A DNA stretch of 64,000 nucleotides. Origin: Streptomyces canus. Its GTDB lineage: Bacteria; Actinomycetota; Actinomycetes; Streptomycetales; Streptomycetaceae. Below are positions 40,730-48,820 of this stretch, piece by piece. The stretch covers positions 7,812,001 to 7,876,000 of the forward strand of contig NZ_CP107989.1 of assembly GCF_041435015.1 (NCBI RefSeq). Direction: 5' to 3'. The translations under genes were made by a program, and so were the position numbers. The notes beneath the pieces were generated by a model. The model ran no database searches, was not told the origin of the DNA, and saw only the letters and a list, made by a program, of their open reading frames with translations. How positions within the stretch are numbered: the stretch's first letter is position 1; the number at the start of each line of letters is the position of its first letter.

Positions 40730-41613
40730 GTGCCCAGGCCCGTCCGGGATGGATGGAGAAACCGAAGCCGGTGACGCAGGCCGCGAAGGCGGTGGCCCTC
40801 GCCGTCGTCGTGCTGCTCGTCTGTGTGCCCTTCCTCGTCATCGTGTCGACCTCGCTCGCCTCCACCGAGGAGGTCGTCGACAACGGCGGCTGGGTGCTGT
40901 GGCCCACCGAGCCCTCTCTCCGGGCCTACCGCGACATCCTCGACGGCGGCATCGTCACCCACGCACTGGGCGTCAGCGTCGGCGTCACGGTCGTGGGAAC
41001 CCTGCTGAGCCTCCTGTGCACGGTCACCCTCGCCTACGCCCTCGCCCGCCCCGGAGTCCTCGGCGGCCGGCCGGTACTCCTGCTGGTCCTGTTCACCTTC
41101 CTCTTCCCACCCGGCATGATCCCGAGCTTCCTGCTGGTCAAGGAGCTCGGCCTGCTGGACAGTTACGCCTCGCTGGTCCTGCCCGTCCTGGTCAACGTCT
41201 TCAACCTGGTCGTCCTGCGCGGCTTCTTCCAGGGCATCCCCGACGAGCTCTACGAGGCCGCGCGCCTCGACGGGGCGGGGGACTGGCGGGTGCTGGTCTC
41301 CGTCGTACTGCCGCTGTCCAAGGCCGCGTTGGCCGTCGTGGGACTCTTCTACGCGGTGGCCTACTGGAACTCCTGGTTCTACGCCTCCCTCTACCTGGAG
41401 AGCGACCACTGGCCCCTCCAGCAGGTGCTGCGCACCTACGTGGTGGCCGGTTCCGGGCTCACCGACGCCACCACCGGCGAGGGCACCGTCACCGCCCCGC
41501 AGACGGTGCAGATGGCGGTCCTCGTGATCGCCACCGTGCCGATCCTGCTGATCTACCCCTTCCTCCAGAAGTACTTCACCAAGGGCGTGCTCACCGGCGC
41601 CATCAAGAGCTGA
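40726..41613 (+). CDS. Carbohydrate ABC transporter permease (YtcP/LplC type)
   Basis: A 295-residue CUT1-family permease with six helices, starting at GTG 40726 (SAQARPGWMEKPKP). Features are VSTSLASTEEV after the first helix and the EAA loop YEAARLDGAGDWRVLVSVVLPLSK. The ending FLQKYFTKGVLTGAIKS is characteristic of this subgroup, which pairs with LplB and LipO-like binding proteins. It overlaps the first permease gene by four bases and is followed 27 bases later by the binding protein. Confidence 0.92.
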   Translation: MSAQARPGWMEKPKPVTQAAKAVALAVVVLLVCVPFLVIVSTSLASTEEVVDNGGWVLWPTEPSLRAYRDILDGGIVTHALGVSVGVTVVGTLLSLLCTVTLAYALARPGVLGGRPVLLLVLFTFLFPPGMIPSFLLVKELGLLDSYASLVLPVLVNVFNLVVLRGFFQGIPDELYEAARLDGAGDWRVLVSVVLPLSKAALAVVGLFYAVAYWNSWFYASLYLESDHWPLQQVLRTYVVAGSGLTDATTGEGTVTAPQTVQMAVLVIATVPILLIYPFLQKYFTKGVLTGAIKS

Positions 41614-41640
41614 ACCAAGCCGACACGAGGTGATTCACCC

Positions 41641-43278
41641 ATGCCCAGCCTGTCCCGACGCACCCTGCTGCTGTCCGCGGCGGCGGCCTCCGTCTCCGGT
41701 GCGCTGACCGCCTGCTCCACCGGCTCCGGCGACAGCGATGTCTCCAACGCGGGCAAGAAGCTGGCCCCCTGGCCCGCGTACAGGGCCACGAGCGGTCCCA
41801 AGCCGGACCTCGCCCCCACCGAGGCGGGCGTCCAGGCCGGATACACCGCCTACCCCGCCGACCTCGTCAGGTCCGTCTCCCGTACGCCCGGCGACGGCTC
41901 GACCGTCAAGGTCATGTCGGTGTCCTTCGGCACCCCGCCCAAGCCGGCCTCGGCGAACCGGTTCTGGGCGGCCGTCGAGAAGGCGCTGGGCGTGAAGATC
42001 GAGTACACGATCGTCTCCCAGGCCGACTACCAGAAGAAGATGGCCACGGTCATGGCGGGCGACCCCGACACCCTGCCCGACATCATCAACCTGTTCTCCG
42101 GCTTCGTCCTGCCCCGCGAGGCGGAGTTCGTGCAGCGACGGGCCGAGGACCTCACGCCGTATCTCTCCGGTGAGGCGATCAGCGCCTACCCGAACCTGGC
42201 CGGGATCCCCACCCATGCCTGGCAGGACATGGGTCGCGTCGGCGGTCGCATCTACGGCATCCCGCTCGAACGCCCGCTGCCCGGCTCCACCCTCTGGCTG
42301 AACCAGGGCATGTTCACCGACGCAGGCATGAAGGAGGGCTGGACCTCCGAGGACTTCGCCGCCGTCGCCCAGCGGGCCACCGGCGGCCGCACCTACGCGC
42401 TCGGGGCCGCCAACGGCTCCCTGTTCGGCAACGCCGTGCACGCCGCCGCCCACCACGCGCCCAACGAGTGGGCCGTCACCAAGGACGGCACCTTCCGGCA
42501 CTGTGCCGCCGACGAACGCTACAAGGCGGCCATCGCCTACCAGGCCCGGCTCCGCAAGGGCGGCTCCTACTACCCGGACTCGACGTCCGTCTCCCAGATC
42601 GACCTCACCACCCTCTACTACAACGGCACGGTCGGCTCCATGCAGGACGGCTTCGGCGCCTACCTCCCCAAGTACCGTGAGTCCCAGGGCAAACTGACCC
42701 CGGCCGCGGCTCTCCCGTACACCGTGGACGGCAGGCCCGGCGGAATCGTCGCCGCCCGCCGCTCCTTCGGCTACACCGTCCTGAAGAAGGCCAAGAAGGA
42801 GCGCGTCGAACTCCTCCTGCGCATCCTCGACTACCTCGCCGCCCCTTTCGGCAGCCAGGAGTGGGAGCTCGTCCACTACGGCGTCGAGGGCACCCACTTC
42901 ACCCGCGGCAAGGACGGCTCCCCCGAGCCCACCGAGCTGGGCGAGGTCGAGAACAACACCAACCTGCCGCTGAAGTACCTCGCCGAAGGCCCGCAGGTGC
43001 TGTTCGTGCCGGGCATGCCGGATGCCGTACGGGCCCTGCACTCCTGGCAGCGAAAGGTAGTGCCGTACGCCATCCGCAACGCCTCCAACGGCCTGCAGTC
43101 CCGCACCAAGAACGCCCAGGGCACCACCCTCAAGGCGATGCTCGACGACGCCGTCACCGGGATCGTGGCCGGGCGGCTGCCGCTGTCGGAGTGGGACGCG
43201 GTGGTCAAGAAGTGGCGGGCCCAGGGCGGCGACAGAATGGCCGGGGAGTTCGCGAAGGACTACGCGGCCAATACGTGA
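41641..43278 (+). CDS. Large sugar-binding lipoprotein (LipO-like family 1 SBP)
   Basis: A 545-residue binding protein with a twin-arginine lipoprotein leader: SRRTLLLSAAAASVSGALTAC, where LTAC is the lipobox (Cys near residue 25). The mature domain shows WAAVEKALGVKIEYTIV, TLPDIINLFSG and WLNQGMFTDAGMKEGWTSEDF. Its length (over 500) is typical of binding proteins partnered with LplB/YtcP permeases and suited to large oligosaccharides. CACGAGGTGATTCACCC precedes the ATG. Uptake of pectin or glycan fragments is inferred from context. Confidence 0.9.
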   Translation: MPSLSRRTLLLSAAAASVSGALTACSTGSGDSDVSNAGKKLAPWPAYRATSGPKPDLAPTEAGVQAGYTAYPADLVRSVSRTPGDGSTVKVMSVSFGTPPKPASANRFWAAVEKALGVKIEYTIVSQADYQKKMATVMAGDPDTLPDIINLFSGFVLPREAEFVQRRAEDLTPYLSGEAISAYPNLAGIPTHAWQDMGRVGGRIYGIPLERPLPGSTLWLNQGMFTDAGMKEGWTSEDFAAVAQRATGGRTYALGAANGSLFGNAVHAAAHHAPNEWAVTKDGTFRHCAADERYKAAIAYQARLRKGGSYYPDSTSVSQIDLTTLYYNGTVGSMQDGFGAYLPKYRESQGKLTPAAALPYTVDGRPGGIVAARRSFGYTVLKKAKKERVELLLRILDYLAAPFGSQEWELVHYGVEGTHFTRGKDGSPEPTELGEVENNTNLPLKYLAEGPQVLFVPGMPDAVRALHSWQRKVVPYAIRNASNGLQSRTKNAQGTTLKAMLDDAVTGIVAGRLPLSEWDAVVKKWRAQGGDRMAGEFAKDYAANT

Positions 43279-43321
43279 GGCGCCGCCGGTGGAACAGGAG
43301 ACGCGGGGGATGGAGAACGAC

Positions 43322-44395
43322 ATGACGGACACGGGGTCCAGGCGGCGGGTCACGATCCGTGAGGTCGCCGAGCGCGCGGGGGTGTCGATGGCGACGGCCT
43401 CGCGCGCGCTCAGCGGCAACCATCCGGTGCCGGCCGCGACCCGGGCCCGAGTCCTGCGTGCCGCCCGCGATCTCGACTACGTCGCCAACGCGCATGCCCG
43501 GGCGCTGGTCGCCGGGGGCCGCAAGATGGCCGCCGTCGTCGTCCGGCAGGTCACCAGCCCCTTCTACGCCCAGGTAGCCGAGGGAGTGGAGGCCGAGGCC
43601 GCCGACCGCGGGTGGCTGTGCGTGGTCGGGGCGACCGGCGGGGATCCACAGCGGGAGATGGAGTTCGTGCAGCTGATGCGGGAGGAGGGGGCCCGGCTGG
43701 TGATCCTCGTCGGCGGGGTCGTCGAGGACGAGGCGTATCGCTCGCGCGTGGCCCACTACGCGCAGGCCCTCGACTCCTCCGGGGCGCGGCTGGTGCTGTG
43801 CGGCCGTCCCGCCCCGGATCCCGACATCCCGGCGCTGGTCGTCGAGTTCGACAACGAGGCGGGGGCCCGGGCGATCACCGGGCACCTGCTGTCCGCCGGA
43901 CATCGGCGGATCGTCTTTCTCGGGGGTCTGCCGGGCAACACGGCCCTTGATGCGCGCGTCGCGGGATACCGGGCCGCGCTCGCCGAGCACGGGCTGCCCC
44001 CGGCGGCCGCGCGGGTCGTCGACTGCGGGCTGGGTCGGGCGGCCGGGGTGCGGGCGATGACCGAACTGCTCAAGGAGACCAGGGAGTTCACGGCGGTGGT
44101 CGCCGGGGACGACATGGTCGCGGCGGGGGCGTTGCGCGCCATCGCCGACGCCGGGCTCGGGGTGCCGGCGGACATCTCCGTCGTCGGCTACAACGACATC
44201 CCGCTCGCCGAGGACTTCAACCCGCCGTTGACGACGGTCCGTACGCCCGCCGAGGAACTCGGCCGCTCCGCCGTACGCATCGCCCTGCGCGACCCCGAAC
44301 ACGCCGCCGGGAGCCGTCATCTGCTGGGCACCCACATCGTCGTACGCAAAAGTGTCGCCCCACCACCGACCGACGGAGGACTCACCCCCGTATGA
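43322..44395 (+). CDS. LacI-family transcriptional regulator
   Basis: A 357-residue repressor. The ATG at 43322 is preferred because GGAG lies six bases upstream; in-frame starts at 43289 and 43310 have no site. The helix-turn-helix is VTIREVAERAGVSMATASRALSG with the minor-groove hinge ARDLDYVANAHARAL. The effector domain (~62-345) has GATGGDPQREMEFVQLM and SVVGYNDIPLAEDF. It likely binds the TGAAAGCGCTTTAA operator in front of the permease genes and is relieved by a sugar ligand. Its stop overlaps the DUF2264 start (ATGA). Confidence 0.92.
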   Translation: MTDTGSRRRVTIREVAERAGVSMATASRALSGNHPVPAATRARVLRAARDLDYVANAHARALVAGGRKMAAVVVRQVTSPFYAQVAEGVEAEAADRGWLCVVGATGGDPQREMEFVQLMREEGARLVILVGGVVEDEAYRSRVAHYAQALDSSGARLVLCGRPAPDPDIPALVVEFDNEAGARAITGHLLSAGHRRIVFLGGLPGNTALDARVAGYRAALAEHGLPPAAARVVDCGLGRAAGVRAMTELLKETREFTAVVAGDDMVAAGALRAIADAGLGVPADISVVGYNDIPLAEDFNPPLTTVRTPAEELGRSAVRIALRDPEHAAGSRHLLGTHIVVRKSVAPPPTDGGLTPV

Positions 44396-46296
44396 CCGCG
44401 CCGCATGTGTCGCCCCCCGACGACCCGACGCACCACCCCGACCTCCCGCCCACCGACCGCCTCCTCTCCCCCCTCACCGGCTGGACCCGTGCCCACTGGG
44501 AAGCCGTCGCCGACCGGCTGCTCGACGGGCTCCTGCCCTATGCCACCCCGGGCTTCGCCCAGTACCGGCTGCCCGGGCCGCCCAGCCACTCCGGGGCCTG
44601 GTCCGACGGACTGGAGGGATTCGCGCGGTCCTTCCTGCTCGCCGCCTTCCGGATCGCCGGGTCGGCCGGGCGGGTCGGCCCCGCGCTCGTCGAGCGGTAC
44701 GCCGCCGGACTCGCCGCCGGCACCGATCCGCACCACCCCGAGCGCTGGCCACCGATCGCCGACCGTGCCCAGCCGATGGTGGAGGCGGCCTCGATCGCCC
44801 TCGCGCTGCACGAGTCCCGGCCCTGGCTGTGGGACCGGCTCGACGACGGTGTGCGGAGCCGAGTGGCCGAGTGGCTCGGCCGGTTCGTCGGGGCGACCGC
44901 CAACGACTCCAACTGGCGGCTCTTCCAGGTGATCACGGAGGAGTTCCTGGCCTCTGTCGGCGCCCCGCACAGCCGGGAGGAGATCGACGCGGGCCTGGCC
45001 CGGCTGGACGACTGGTACCGGGGCGGCGGCTGGTACACCGACGGGGACGGGAAGAAGTTCGACTACTACAACGCCTGGGCGCTGCACCTGTACCCGGTGC
45101 TGTGGGCCCGGATCGCGGGACCGCGCGCCGCCCCGGAGACCGTGGCCCGCCACCGCGACCGGCTGCGGGAGTTCCTCGGCGTCCACCAGTACTTCTTCGG
45201 CTCCGACGGCGCCCCCGTCCACCAGGGCCGCTCCCTCACCTACCGGTTCGCGGCCGCTGCCCCGCTCTGGGCGGGAGCCCTCGCCGACGCCACCCCGCTG
45301 CCGCCCGGCGTCACCCGCCGCCTGGCCTCCGGCACTCTGAAGCATTTCACCGAGCGGGGCGCCCCCGACGAGCGCGGCCTGCTCACCCTCGGCTGGTACC
45401 GGCCGTTCGACGGAGTGCTCCAGCGCTACTCGGGCCCCGCCTCCCCGTACTGGGCGAGCAAGGCGTTCCTCGGCCTGCTGCTGCCGGCGGACCACCCCGT
45501 GTGGACGGCCCCCGAGGAGCCCGGTCCCGTCGACACCACCGACACCGTCCTCGCCCTCCCCGCCCCCGGCTGGCTGATCCACTCGACCGCTTCCGACGGC
45601 ATCGTCCGCCTCGTCAACCACGGCACCGACCGCCTCCCGCCCCCGCCCGCGGCCGACGCCGACAGCCCGCACTACTCCAAGTTCGCCTACTCCACCGCCA
45701 CCGCCCCCGAGACCCCCCTCGGTCCCGACAACCACCTCGCCCTGCTCGCCCCGGACGGCAGCCCGTCCCCCCGCGGCCGTCTCCACCCGCTGGACTGCGC
45801 AGGCCGCAGGGCCGCCTCCTGGCACCTCGCCCTCGGACACCGTGTCGAGACGGTGAGCCTGGTCCACGGGCCGTGGGAGGTACGTGTGCACCGCATCCCG
45901 GTGGCCGACGTCCCGGTGCGGGAAGGGGGTTGGGCTCTCGCCTGCGACACCGGGCCGCCGATCGCCGAGTCCGGGCCCGGCTGGTCGCGGGTCCGCCGGG
46001 CCGCGGACGGGCTGACGAGCACCGTCGTCGGACTGTACGGCTGGGGCGAGGCCGACGGCACGGTCGTGGCGGCCGAGGACACCAACGCCTGCGGCCGGTA
46101 CTCGGCGACCCCCGTCCTCGAAGGCACCGGCGCCCTCCTGGTCACCCTCGTGGCTCTCGGCACCGACGTACCGGTCACCGGCGCGGCCGCCACGCTCACC
46201 CCCGGCGGCACCGTCGAGATCCGTTTCCCCGACGGCACCCGCCTCAGTGCTGGGCCAGCGTCACCGCCTGGTCCAGGGCCTGCAGGAAGGAGTTGA
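44392..46296 (+). CDS. DUF2264 domain protein (possible GH154-type glucuronidase)
   Basis: A 634-residue cytoplasmic protein. Residues ~25-370 match DUF2264, probably an alpha/alpha barrel: LTGWTRAHWEAVADRLLDGL, PSHSGAWSDGLEGFARSF, GGGWYTDGDGKKFDYYNAW and APLWAGALAD. The rest is beta-rich, including VRVHRIPVADVPV. I recall DUF2264 proteins being linked to GH154 beta-glucuronidases, not verified here; that would fit hydrolysis of imported uronic-acid-containing oligosaccharides. It is translationally coupled to the LacI gene. Its last 53 bases overlap the convergent cobC gene, so the C-terminal GPASPPGPGPAGRS tail may be recently gained. Confidence 0.78.
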   Translation: MTAPHVSPPDDPTHHPDLPPTDRLLSPLTGWTRAHWEAVADRLLDGLLPYATPGFAQYRLPGPPSHSGAWSDGLEGFARSFLLAAFRIAGSAGRVGPALVERYAAGLAAGTDPHHPERWPPIADRAQPMVEAASIALALHESRPWLWDRLDDGVRSRVAEWLGRFVGATANDSNWRLFQVITEEFLASVGAPHSREEIDAGLARLDDWYRGGGWYTDGDGKKFDYYNAWALHLYPVLWARIAGPRAAPETVARHRDRLREFLGVHQYFFGSDGAPVHQGRSLTYRFAAAAPLWAGALADATPLPPGVTRRLASGTLKHFTERGAPDERGLLTLGWYRPFDGVLQRYSGPASPYWASKAFLGLLLPADHPVWTAPEEPGPVDTTDTVLALPAPGWLIHSTASDGIVRLVNHGTDRLPPPPAADADSPHYSKFAYSTATAPETPLGPDNHLALLAPDGSPSPRGRLHPLDCAGRRAASWHLALGHRVETVSLVHGPWEVRVHRIPVADVPVREGGWALACDTGPPIAESGPGWSRVRRAADGLTSTVVGLYGWGEADGTVVAAEDTNACGRYSATPVLEGTGALLVTLVALGTDVPVTGAAATLTPGGTVEIRFPDGTRLSAGPASPPGPGPAGRS

Positions 46297-47314
46297 CCGT
46301 CGCCCGGTCCCGCACCGCGAGCCGCAGCCACTCCTCGCCGAGCCCCGGGAACGTGTCCCCGCGCCGCACTGCGAAACCGAGATCGCGCAGATGCCGTCGT
46401 ACGGCAGCCGCCTTCGGCAGTCGTACGAGGACGAAGGGGCCCTGGGCCGGCTCGACCACCCGGAGCCCGTCCGAGGCGAACTCCCGCAGCCCGGCGACGA
46501 GATGGGCCCGGTCGGTGGCCACCCGGTGGGCCGCGTGGGCGGCCTCCGCCACGGCACGTGGCTCCATGCACGCCAGGGCCGCCGCGAGGGCCGGAGTGGA
46601 GACCGGCCACAGCGGCTGGGCCCGCTCCAGGGCGGAGATCGTCTCCGGGGCGGCGAGGACGTAGCCGATCCGGAGCCCGGCCAGCCCCCAGGTCTTCGTC
46701 AGGCTGCGCAGGACGACGAGTCCGGGCACGTCCGTCCGCCCGGCCAGGGCCTCGCGCTCGCCCGGCACCGCGTCCAGGAACGCCTCGTCCACCACCAGTG
46801 TCCGCCCGGGGCGGGCCAGTTCGGCGATCGTGGCGGCCGGATGCAGGACCGACGTGGGGTTGGTCGGATTGCCGACGACCACCAGGTCGGCGTCCTCGGG
46901 GACGGCCGCCGGGTCGAGCCGGAAGCCGTCCTCCTCCCGCAGCAGTACCCGGTCGACGGTGTGCCCGGCATCCCGCAGCGCCGCCTCCGGCTCCGTGAAC
47001 TGCGGGTGCACCACCACCGGGTGACGCATCGTCAGGCCGCGCGCGAGCAGCACGAACGCCTCGGCGGCCCCCGCCGTCAGCAGCACCCGTTCCACGGGCA
47101 CGCCGTGCCGGGCCGCCACCGCCGCGCGCGCCGCCCGCCCGTCGGGATAGGCGGCGAGCCCGGCCAGCGATCCGGCGATCCGCTCCCGCAGCCAGACCGG
47201 GGGAGTGTCCGCGCGGACGTTCACGGCGAGGTCGGTGAGCCGCGCCCCGTCGTCCCGCACCTCGGCGTCGCCGTGGTGCCGCAGGTCGTGGCCGCCGGCC
47301 CGGTCAGTGCGCAT
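46244..47314 (-). CDS. cobC: Threonine-phosphate decarboxylase-like aminotransferase of cobalamin synthesis
   Basis: A 356-residue class I PLP enzyme in the position of actinomycete cobC. It has LAVNVRADTPPVWL near the start, VVGNPTNPTSVL, LVVDEAFLDAVPGE (cofactor Asp) and SLTKTWGLAGLRIGY (Lys Schiff base and phosphate Arg). It should make (R)-1-amino-2-propanol phosphate for the nucleotide loop, or an equivalent. It overlaps the cbiX gene by 11 bases and converges with the DUF2264 gene over 53 bases. Confidence 0.85.
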   Translation of the reverse strand: MRTDRAGGHDLRHHGDAEVRDDGARLTDLAVNVRADTPPVWLRERIAGSLAGLAAYPDGRAARAAVAARHGVPVERVLLTAGAAEAFVLLARGLTMRHPVVVHPQFTEPEAALRDAGHTVDRVLLREEDGFRLDPAAVPEDADLVVVGNPTNPTSVLHPAATIAELARPGRTLVVDEAFLDAVPGEREALAGRTDVPGLVVLRSLTKTWGLAGLRIGYVLAAPETISALERAQPLWPVSTPALAAALACMEPRAVAEAAHAAHRVATDRAHLVAGLREFASDGLRVVEPAQGPFVLVRLPKAAAVRRHLRDLGFAVRRGDTFPGLGEEWLRLAVRDRATVNSFLQALDQAVTLAQH

Positions 47315-48233
47315 GGGTGTGGGCGCCGTGGGGGTGCCCGTGGTGGTGATGGTGGCCGTCGTCGTCCGGGTGGAAGTGCGGCTGCTGCGGCAGACCCACC
47401 TTGTCCTCGAAGCCCGGCAGCGCGATGCGGTACACGCACGAGTCGCAGTTCATCCGCAGATCGCCCCTGACGGCCTCCTCGTACCGCTCCATCACCAGGT
47501 CGAGCAGCTCCGGCTCCGGACCGATGACCTCCGCCGAGCGCACCTCGACCTCCGGATGCGCGGCCGCCCAGCCCTCGGTCTGCTGCTTCACCCGGTCCGG
47601 CAGGATCCCGGTGAACAGGAAGTAGGGCAGCACGACGATCCTGCGCGCCCCCAGTGCCACACACCGGTCGAGCCCGCTCGGCACGTCCGGCGCGGCCAGC
47701 GACACGAACGCGGTCTCCACGCCCGCGTATCCGCGCCCCTCCCACAGCAGCCGGGCCGCCTTGTACACCTCGGCGTTGGCGTCGGGATCGGTGGAACCCC
47801 GCCCGACGAGCAGCACGGTCACGTCCGCCCGGTCCATCGGGGTGCGTCCGCCGGTGGCGCCCAGCGCCTCGTCGAGACGCCGCTCCAGGACGTTCAGCAG
47901 CGCCGGGTGCGGGCCCAGCGGACGCCCGTAGGTGTACGAGATCCCGGGGTGACGCTCCTTCTCGCGGGACAGCGCCGCCGGGATGTCGCCCTTGGCGTGT
48001 CCGGCCGACACCAGCATCAGCGGCACGGCGGCGAACCGGCGGACGCCGCGCTCCACCAGCTCGGCCACCGCGTCGCCCAGCGGCGGCGGGGAGAGCTCGA
48101 TGAAGCCGCCCGCGACGGGCAGTTCGGGGTGGCGGGCCCCCAGCTCCCGGACGAAGTCACGGAACGCCTCGGCTCCGGCCTCGTCCCGGGTGCCATGACC
48201 GGCGATGAGCAGGGCGGGCGGCGGGGTGGTCAC
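47304..48233 (-). CDS. cbiX: Sirohydrochlorin cobaltochelatase, long form with MxCxxC and His-rich tail
   Basis: A 309-residue chelatase that inserts cobalt into sirohydrochlorin. Two CbiX half-repeats are visible: ALLIAGHGTRDEAG...PLMLVSAGHAKGDIP (~8-85) and TVLLVGRGSTDPDAN...YFLFTGILPDRV (~138-215), carrying the metal-binding His residues. After ~250 come MNCDSC (MxCxxC, the iron-sulfur ligand motif known from Bacillus megaterium CbiX) and a tail with 12 His residues in the last 25 positions, a likely cobalt or nickel store. It overlaps cobC by 11 and cobH by 4 bases. Confidence 0.9.
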   Translation of the reverse strand: MTTPPPALLIAGHGTRDEAGAEAFRDFVRELGARHPELPVAGGFIELSPPPLGDAVAELVERGVRRFAAVPLMLVSAGHAKGDIPAALSREKERHPGISYTYGRPLGPHPALLNVLERRLDEALGATGGRTPMDRADVTVLLVGRGSTDPDANAEVYKAARLLWEGRGYAGVETAFVSLAAPDVPSGLDRCVALGARRIVVLPYFLFTGILPDRVKQQTEGWAAAHPEVEVRSAEVIGPEPELLDLVMERYEEAVRGDLRMNCDSCVYRIALPGFEDKVGLPQQPHFHPDDDGHHHHHGHPHGAHTHAH

Positions 48234-48820
48234 GATGTCTCCTCGGAAGGGTGAGTGGGGTGGTACAGCAGGGCGTTGAGCGCCGCGGAGGCGACCGCCG
48301 AACCGCCCTTCTCGGACACGTTGCTCACGGCGGGCAGCCCACTCTCGCGCAACGCGGCCTTGGACTCGACCGCGCCGACGAAGCCGACGGGCAGCCCGAT
48401 GACGAGCGCCGGGGCCGCGTCCAGGGTCAGCAACTCCTCCAGCGCGGTGGGCGCGTTGCCGATCACCCAGATCGCCCCGGCGCCGACCTGCTCATGGGCG
48501 AGGCGGATGGCGTGGGCCGAACGGGTCAGCCCCGGCCCCGACTCGGCGTCCCTCAGCCGGCAGACGGTCTCCCGCCGGGTGATGCCGGCCGCGACCATCT
48601 CCACGTCCGTGACCACGGGCGCGCCGGAGTGCAGCGCGATGTGCGCCTTCTCCAGGTCGCTCTCGTCCATGACGAGATCGGTGGCGTACTCCAGATCGGC
48701 GGCGGAGTGGATGACCCGCTCCACCACCGCCCGGGTCAGCGGCGGGAAGTGCGAGGTGTCCAGGCGGGCGCGCAGCCGCCGGTAGGACTCCACCTCGATC
48801 GGGTGGACGACACGGTTCAC
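48230..48820 (-). CDS. cobH: Precorrin-8X methylmutase
   Basis: A 196-residue enzyme moving the C11 methyl to C12 to give hydrogenobyrinate or cobyrinate. The GTG at 48820 gives VNRVVHPIEVESYRRLRARL. The catalytic His is in ERVIHSAADLEYA, and later family features are VVTDVEMVAAGI and IGNAPTALEELL with LPVGFVGAVESK. It overlaps the CbiG-CobJ gene by four bases (GTGA) and cbiX by four. Confidence 0.92.
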   Translation of the reverse strand: MNRVVHPIEVESYRRLRARLDTSHFPPLTRAVVERVIHSAADLEYATDLVMDESDLEKAHIALHSGAPVVTDVEMVAAGITRRETVCRLRDAESGPGLTRSAHAIRLAHEQVGAGAIWVIGNAPTALEELLTLDAAPALVIGLPVGFVGAVESKAALRESGLPAVSNVSEKGGSAVASAALNALLYHPTHPSEETS

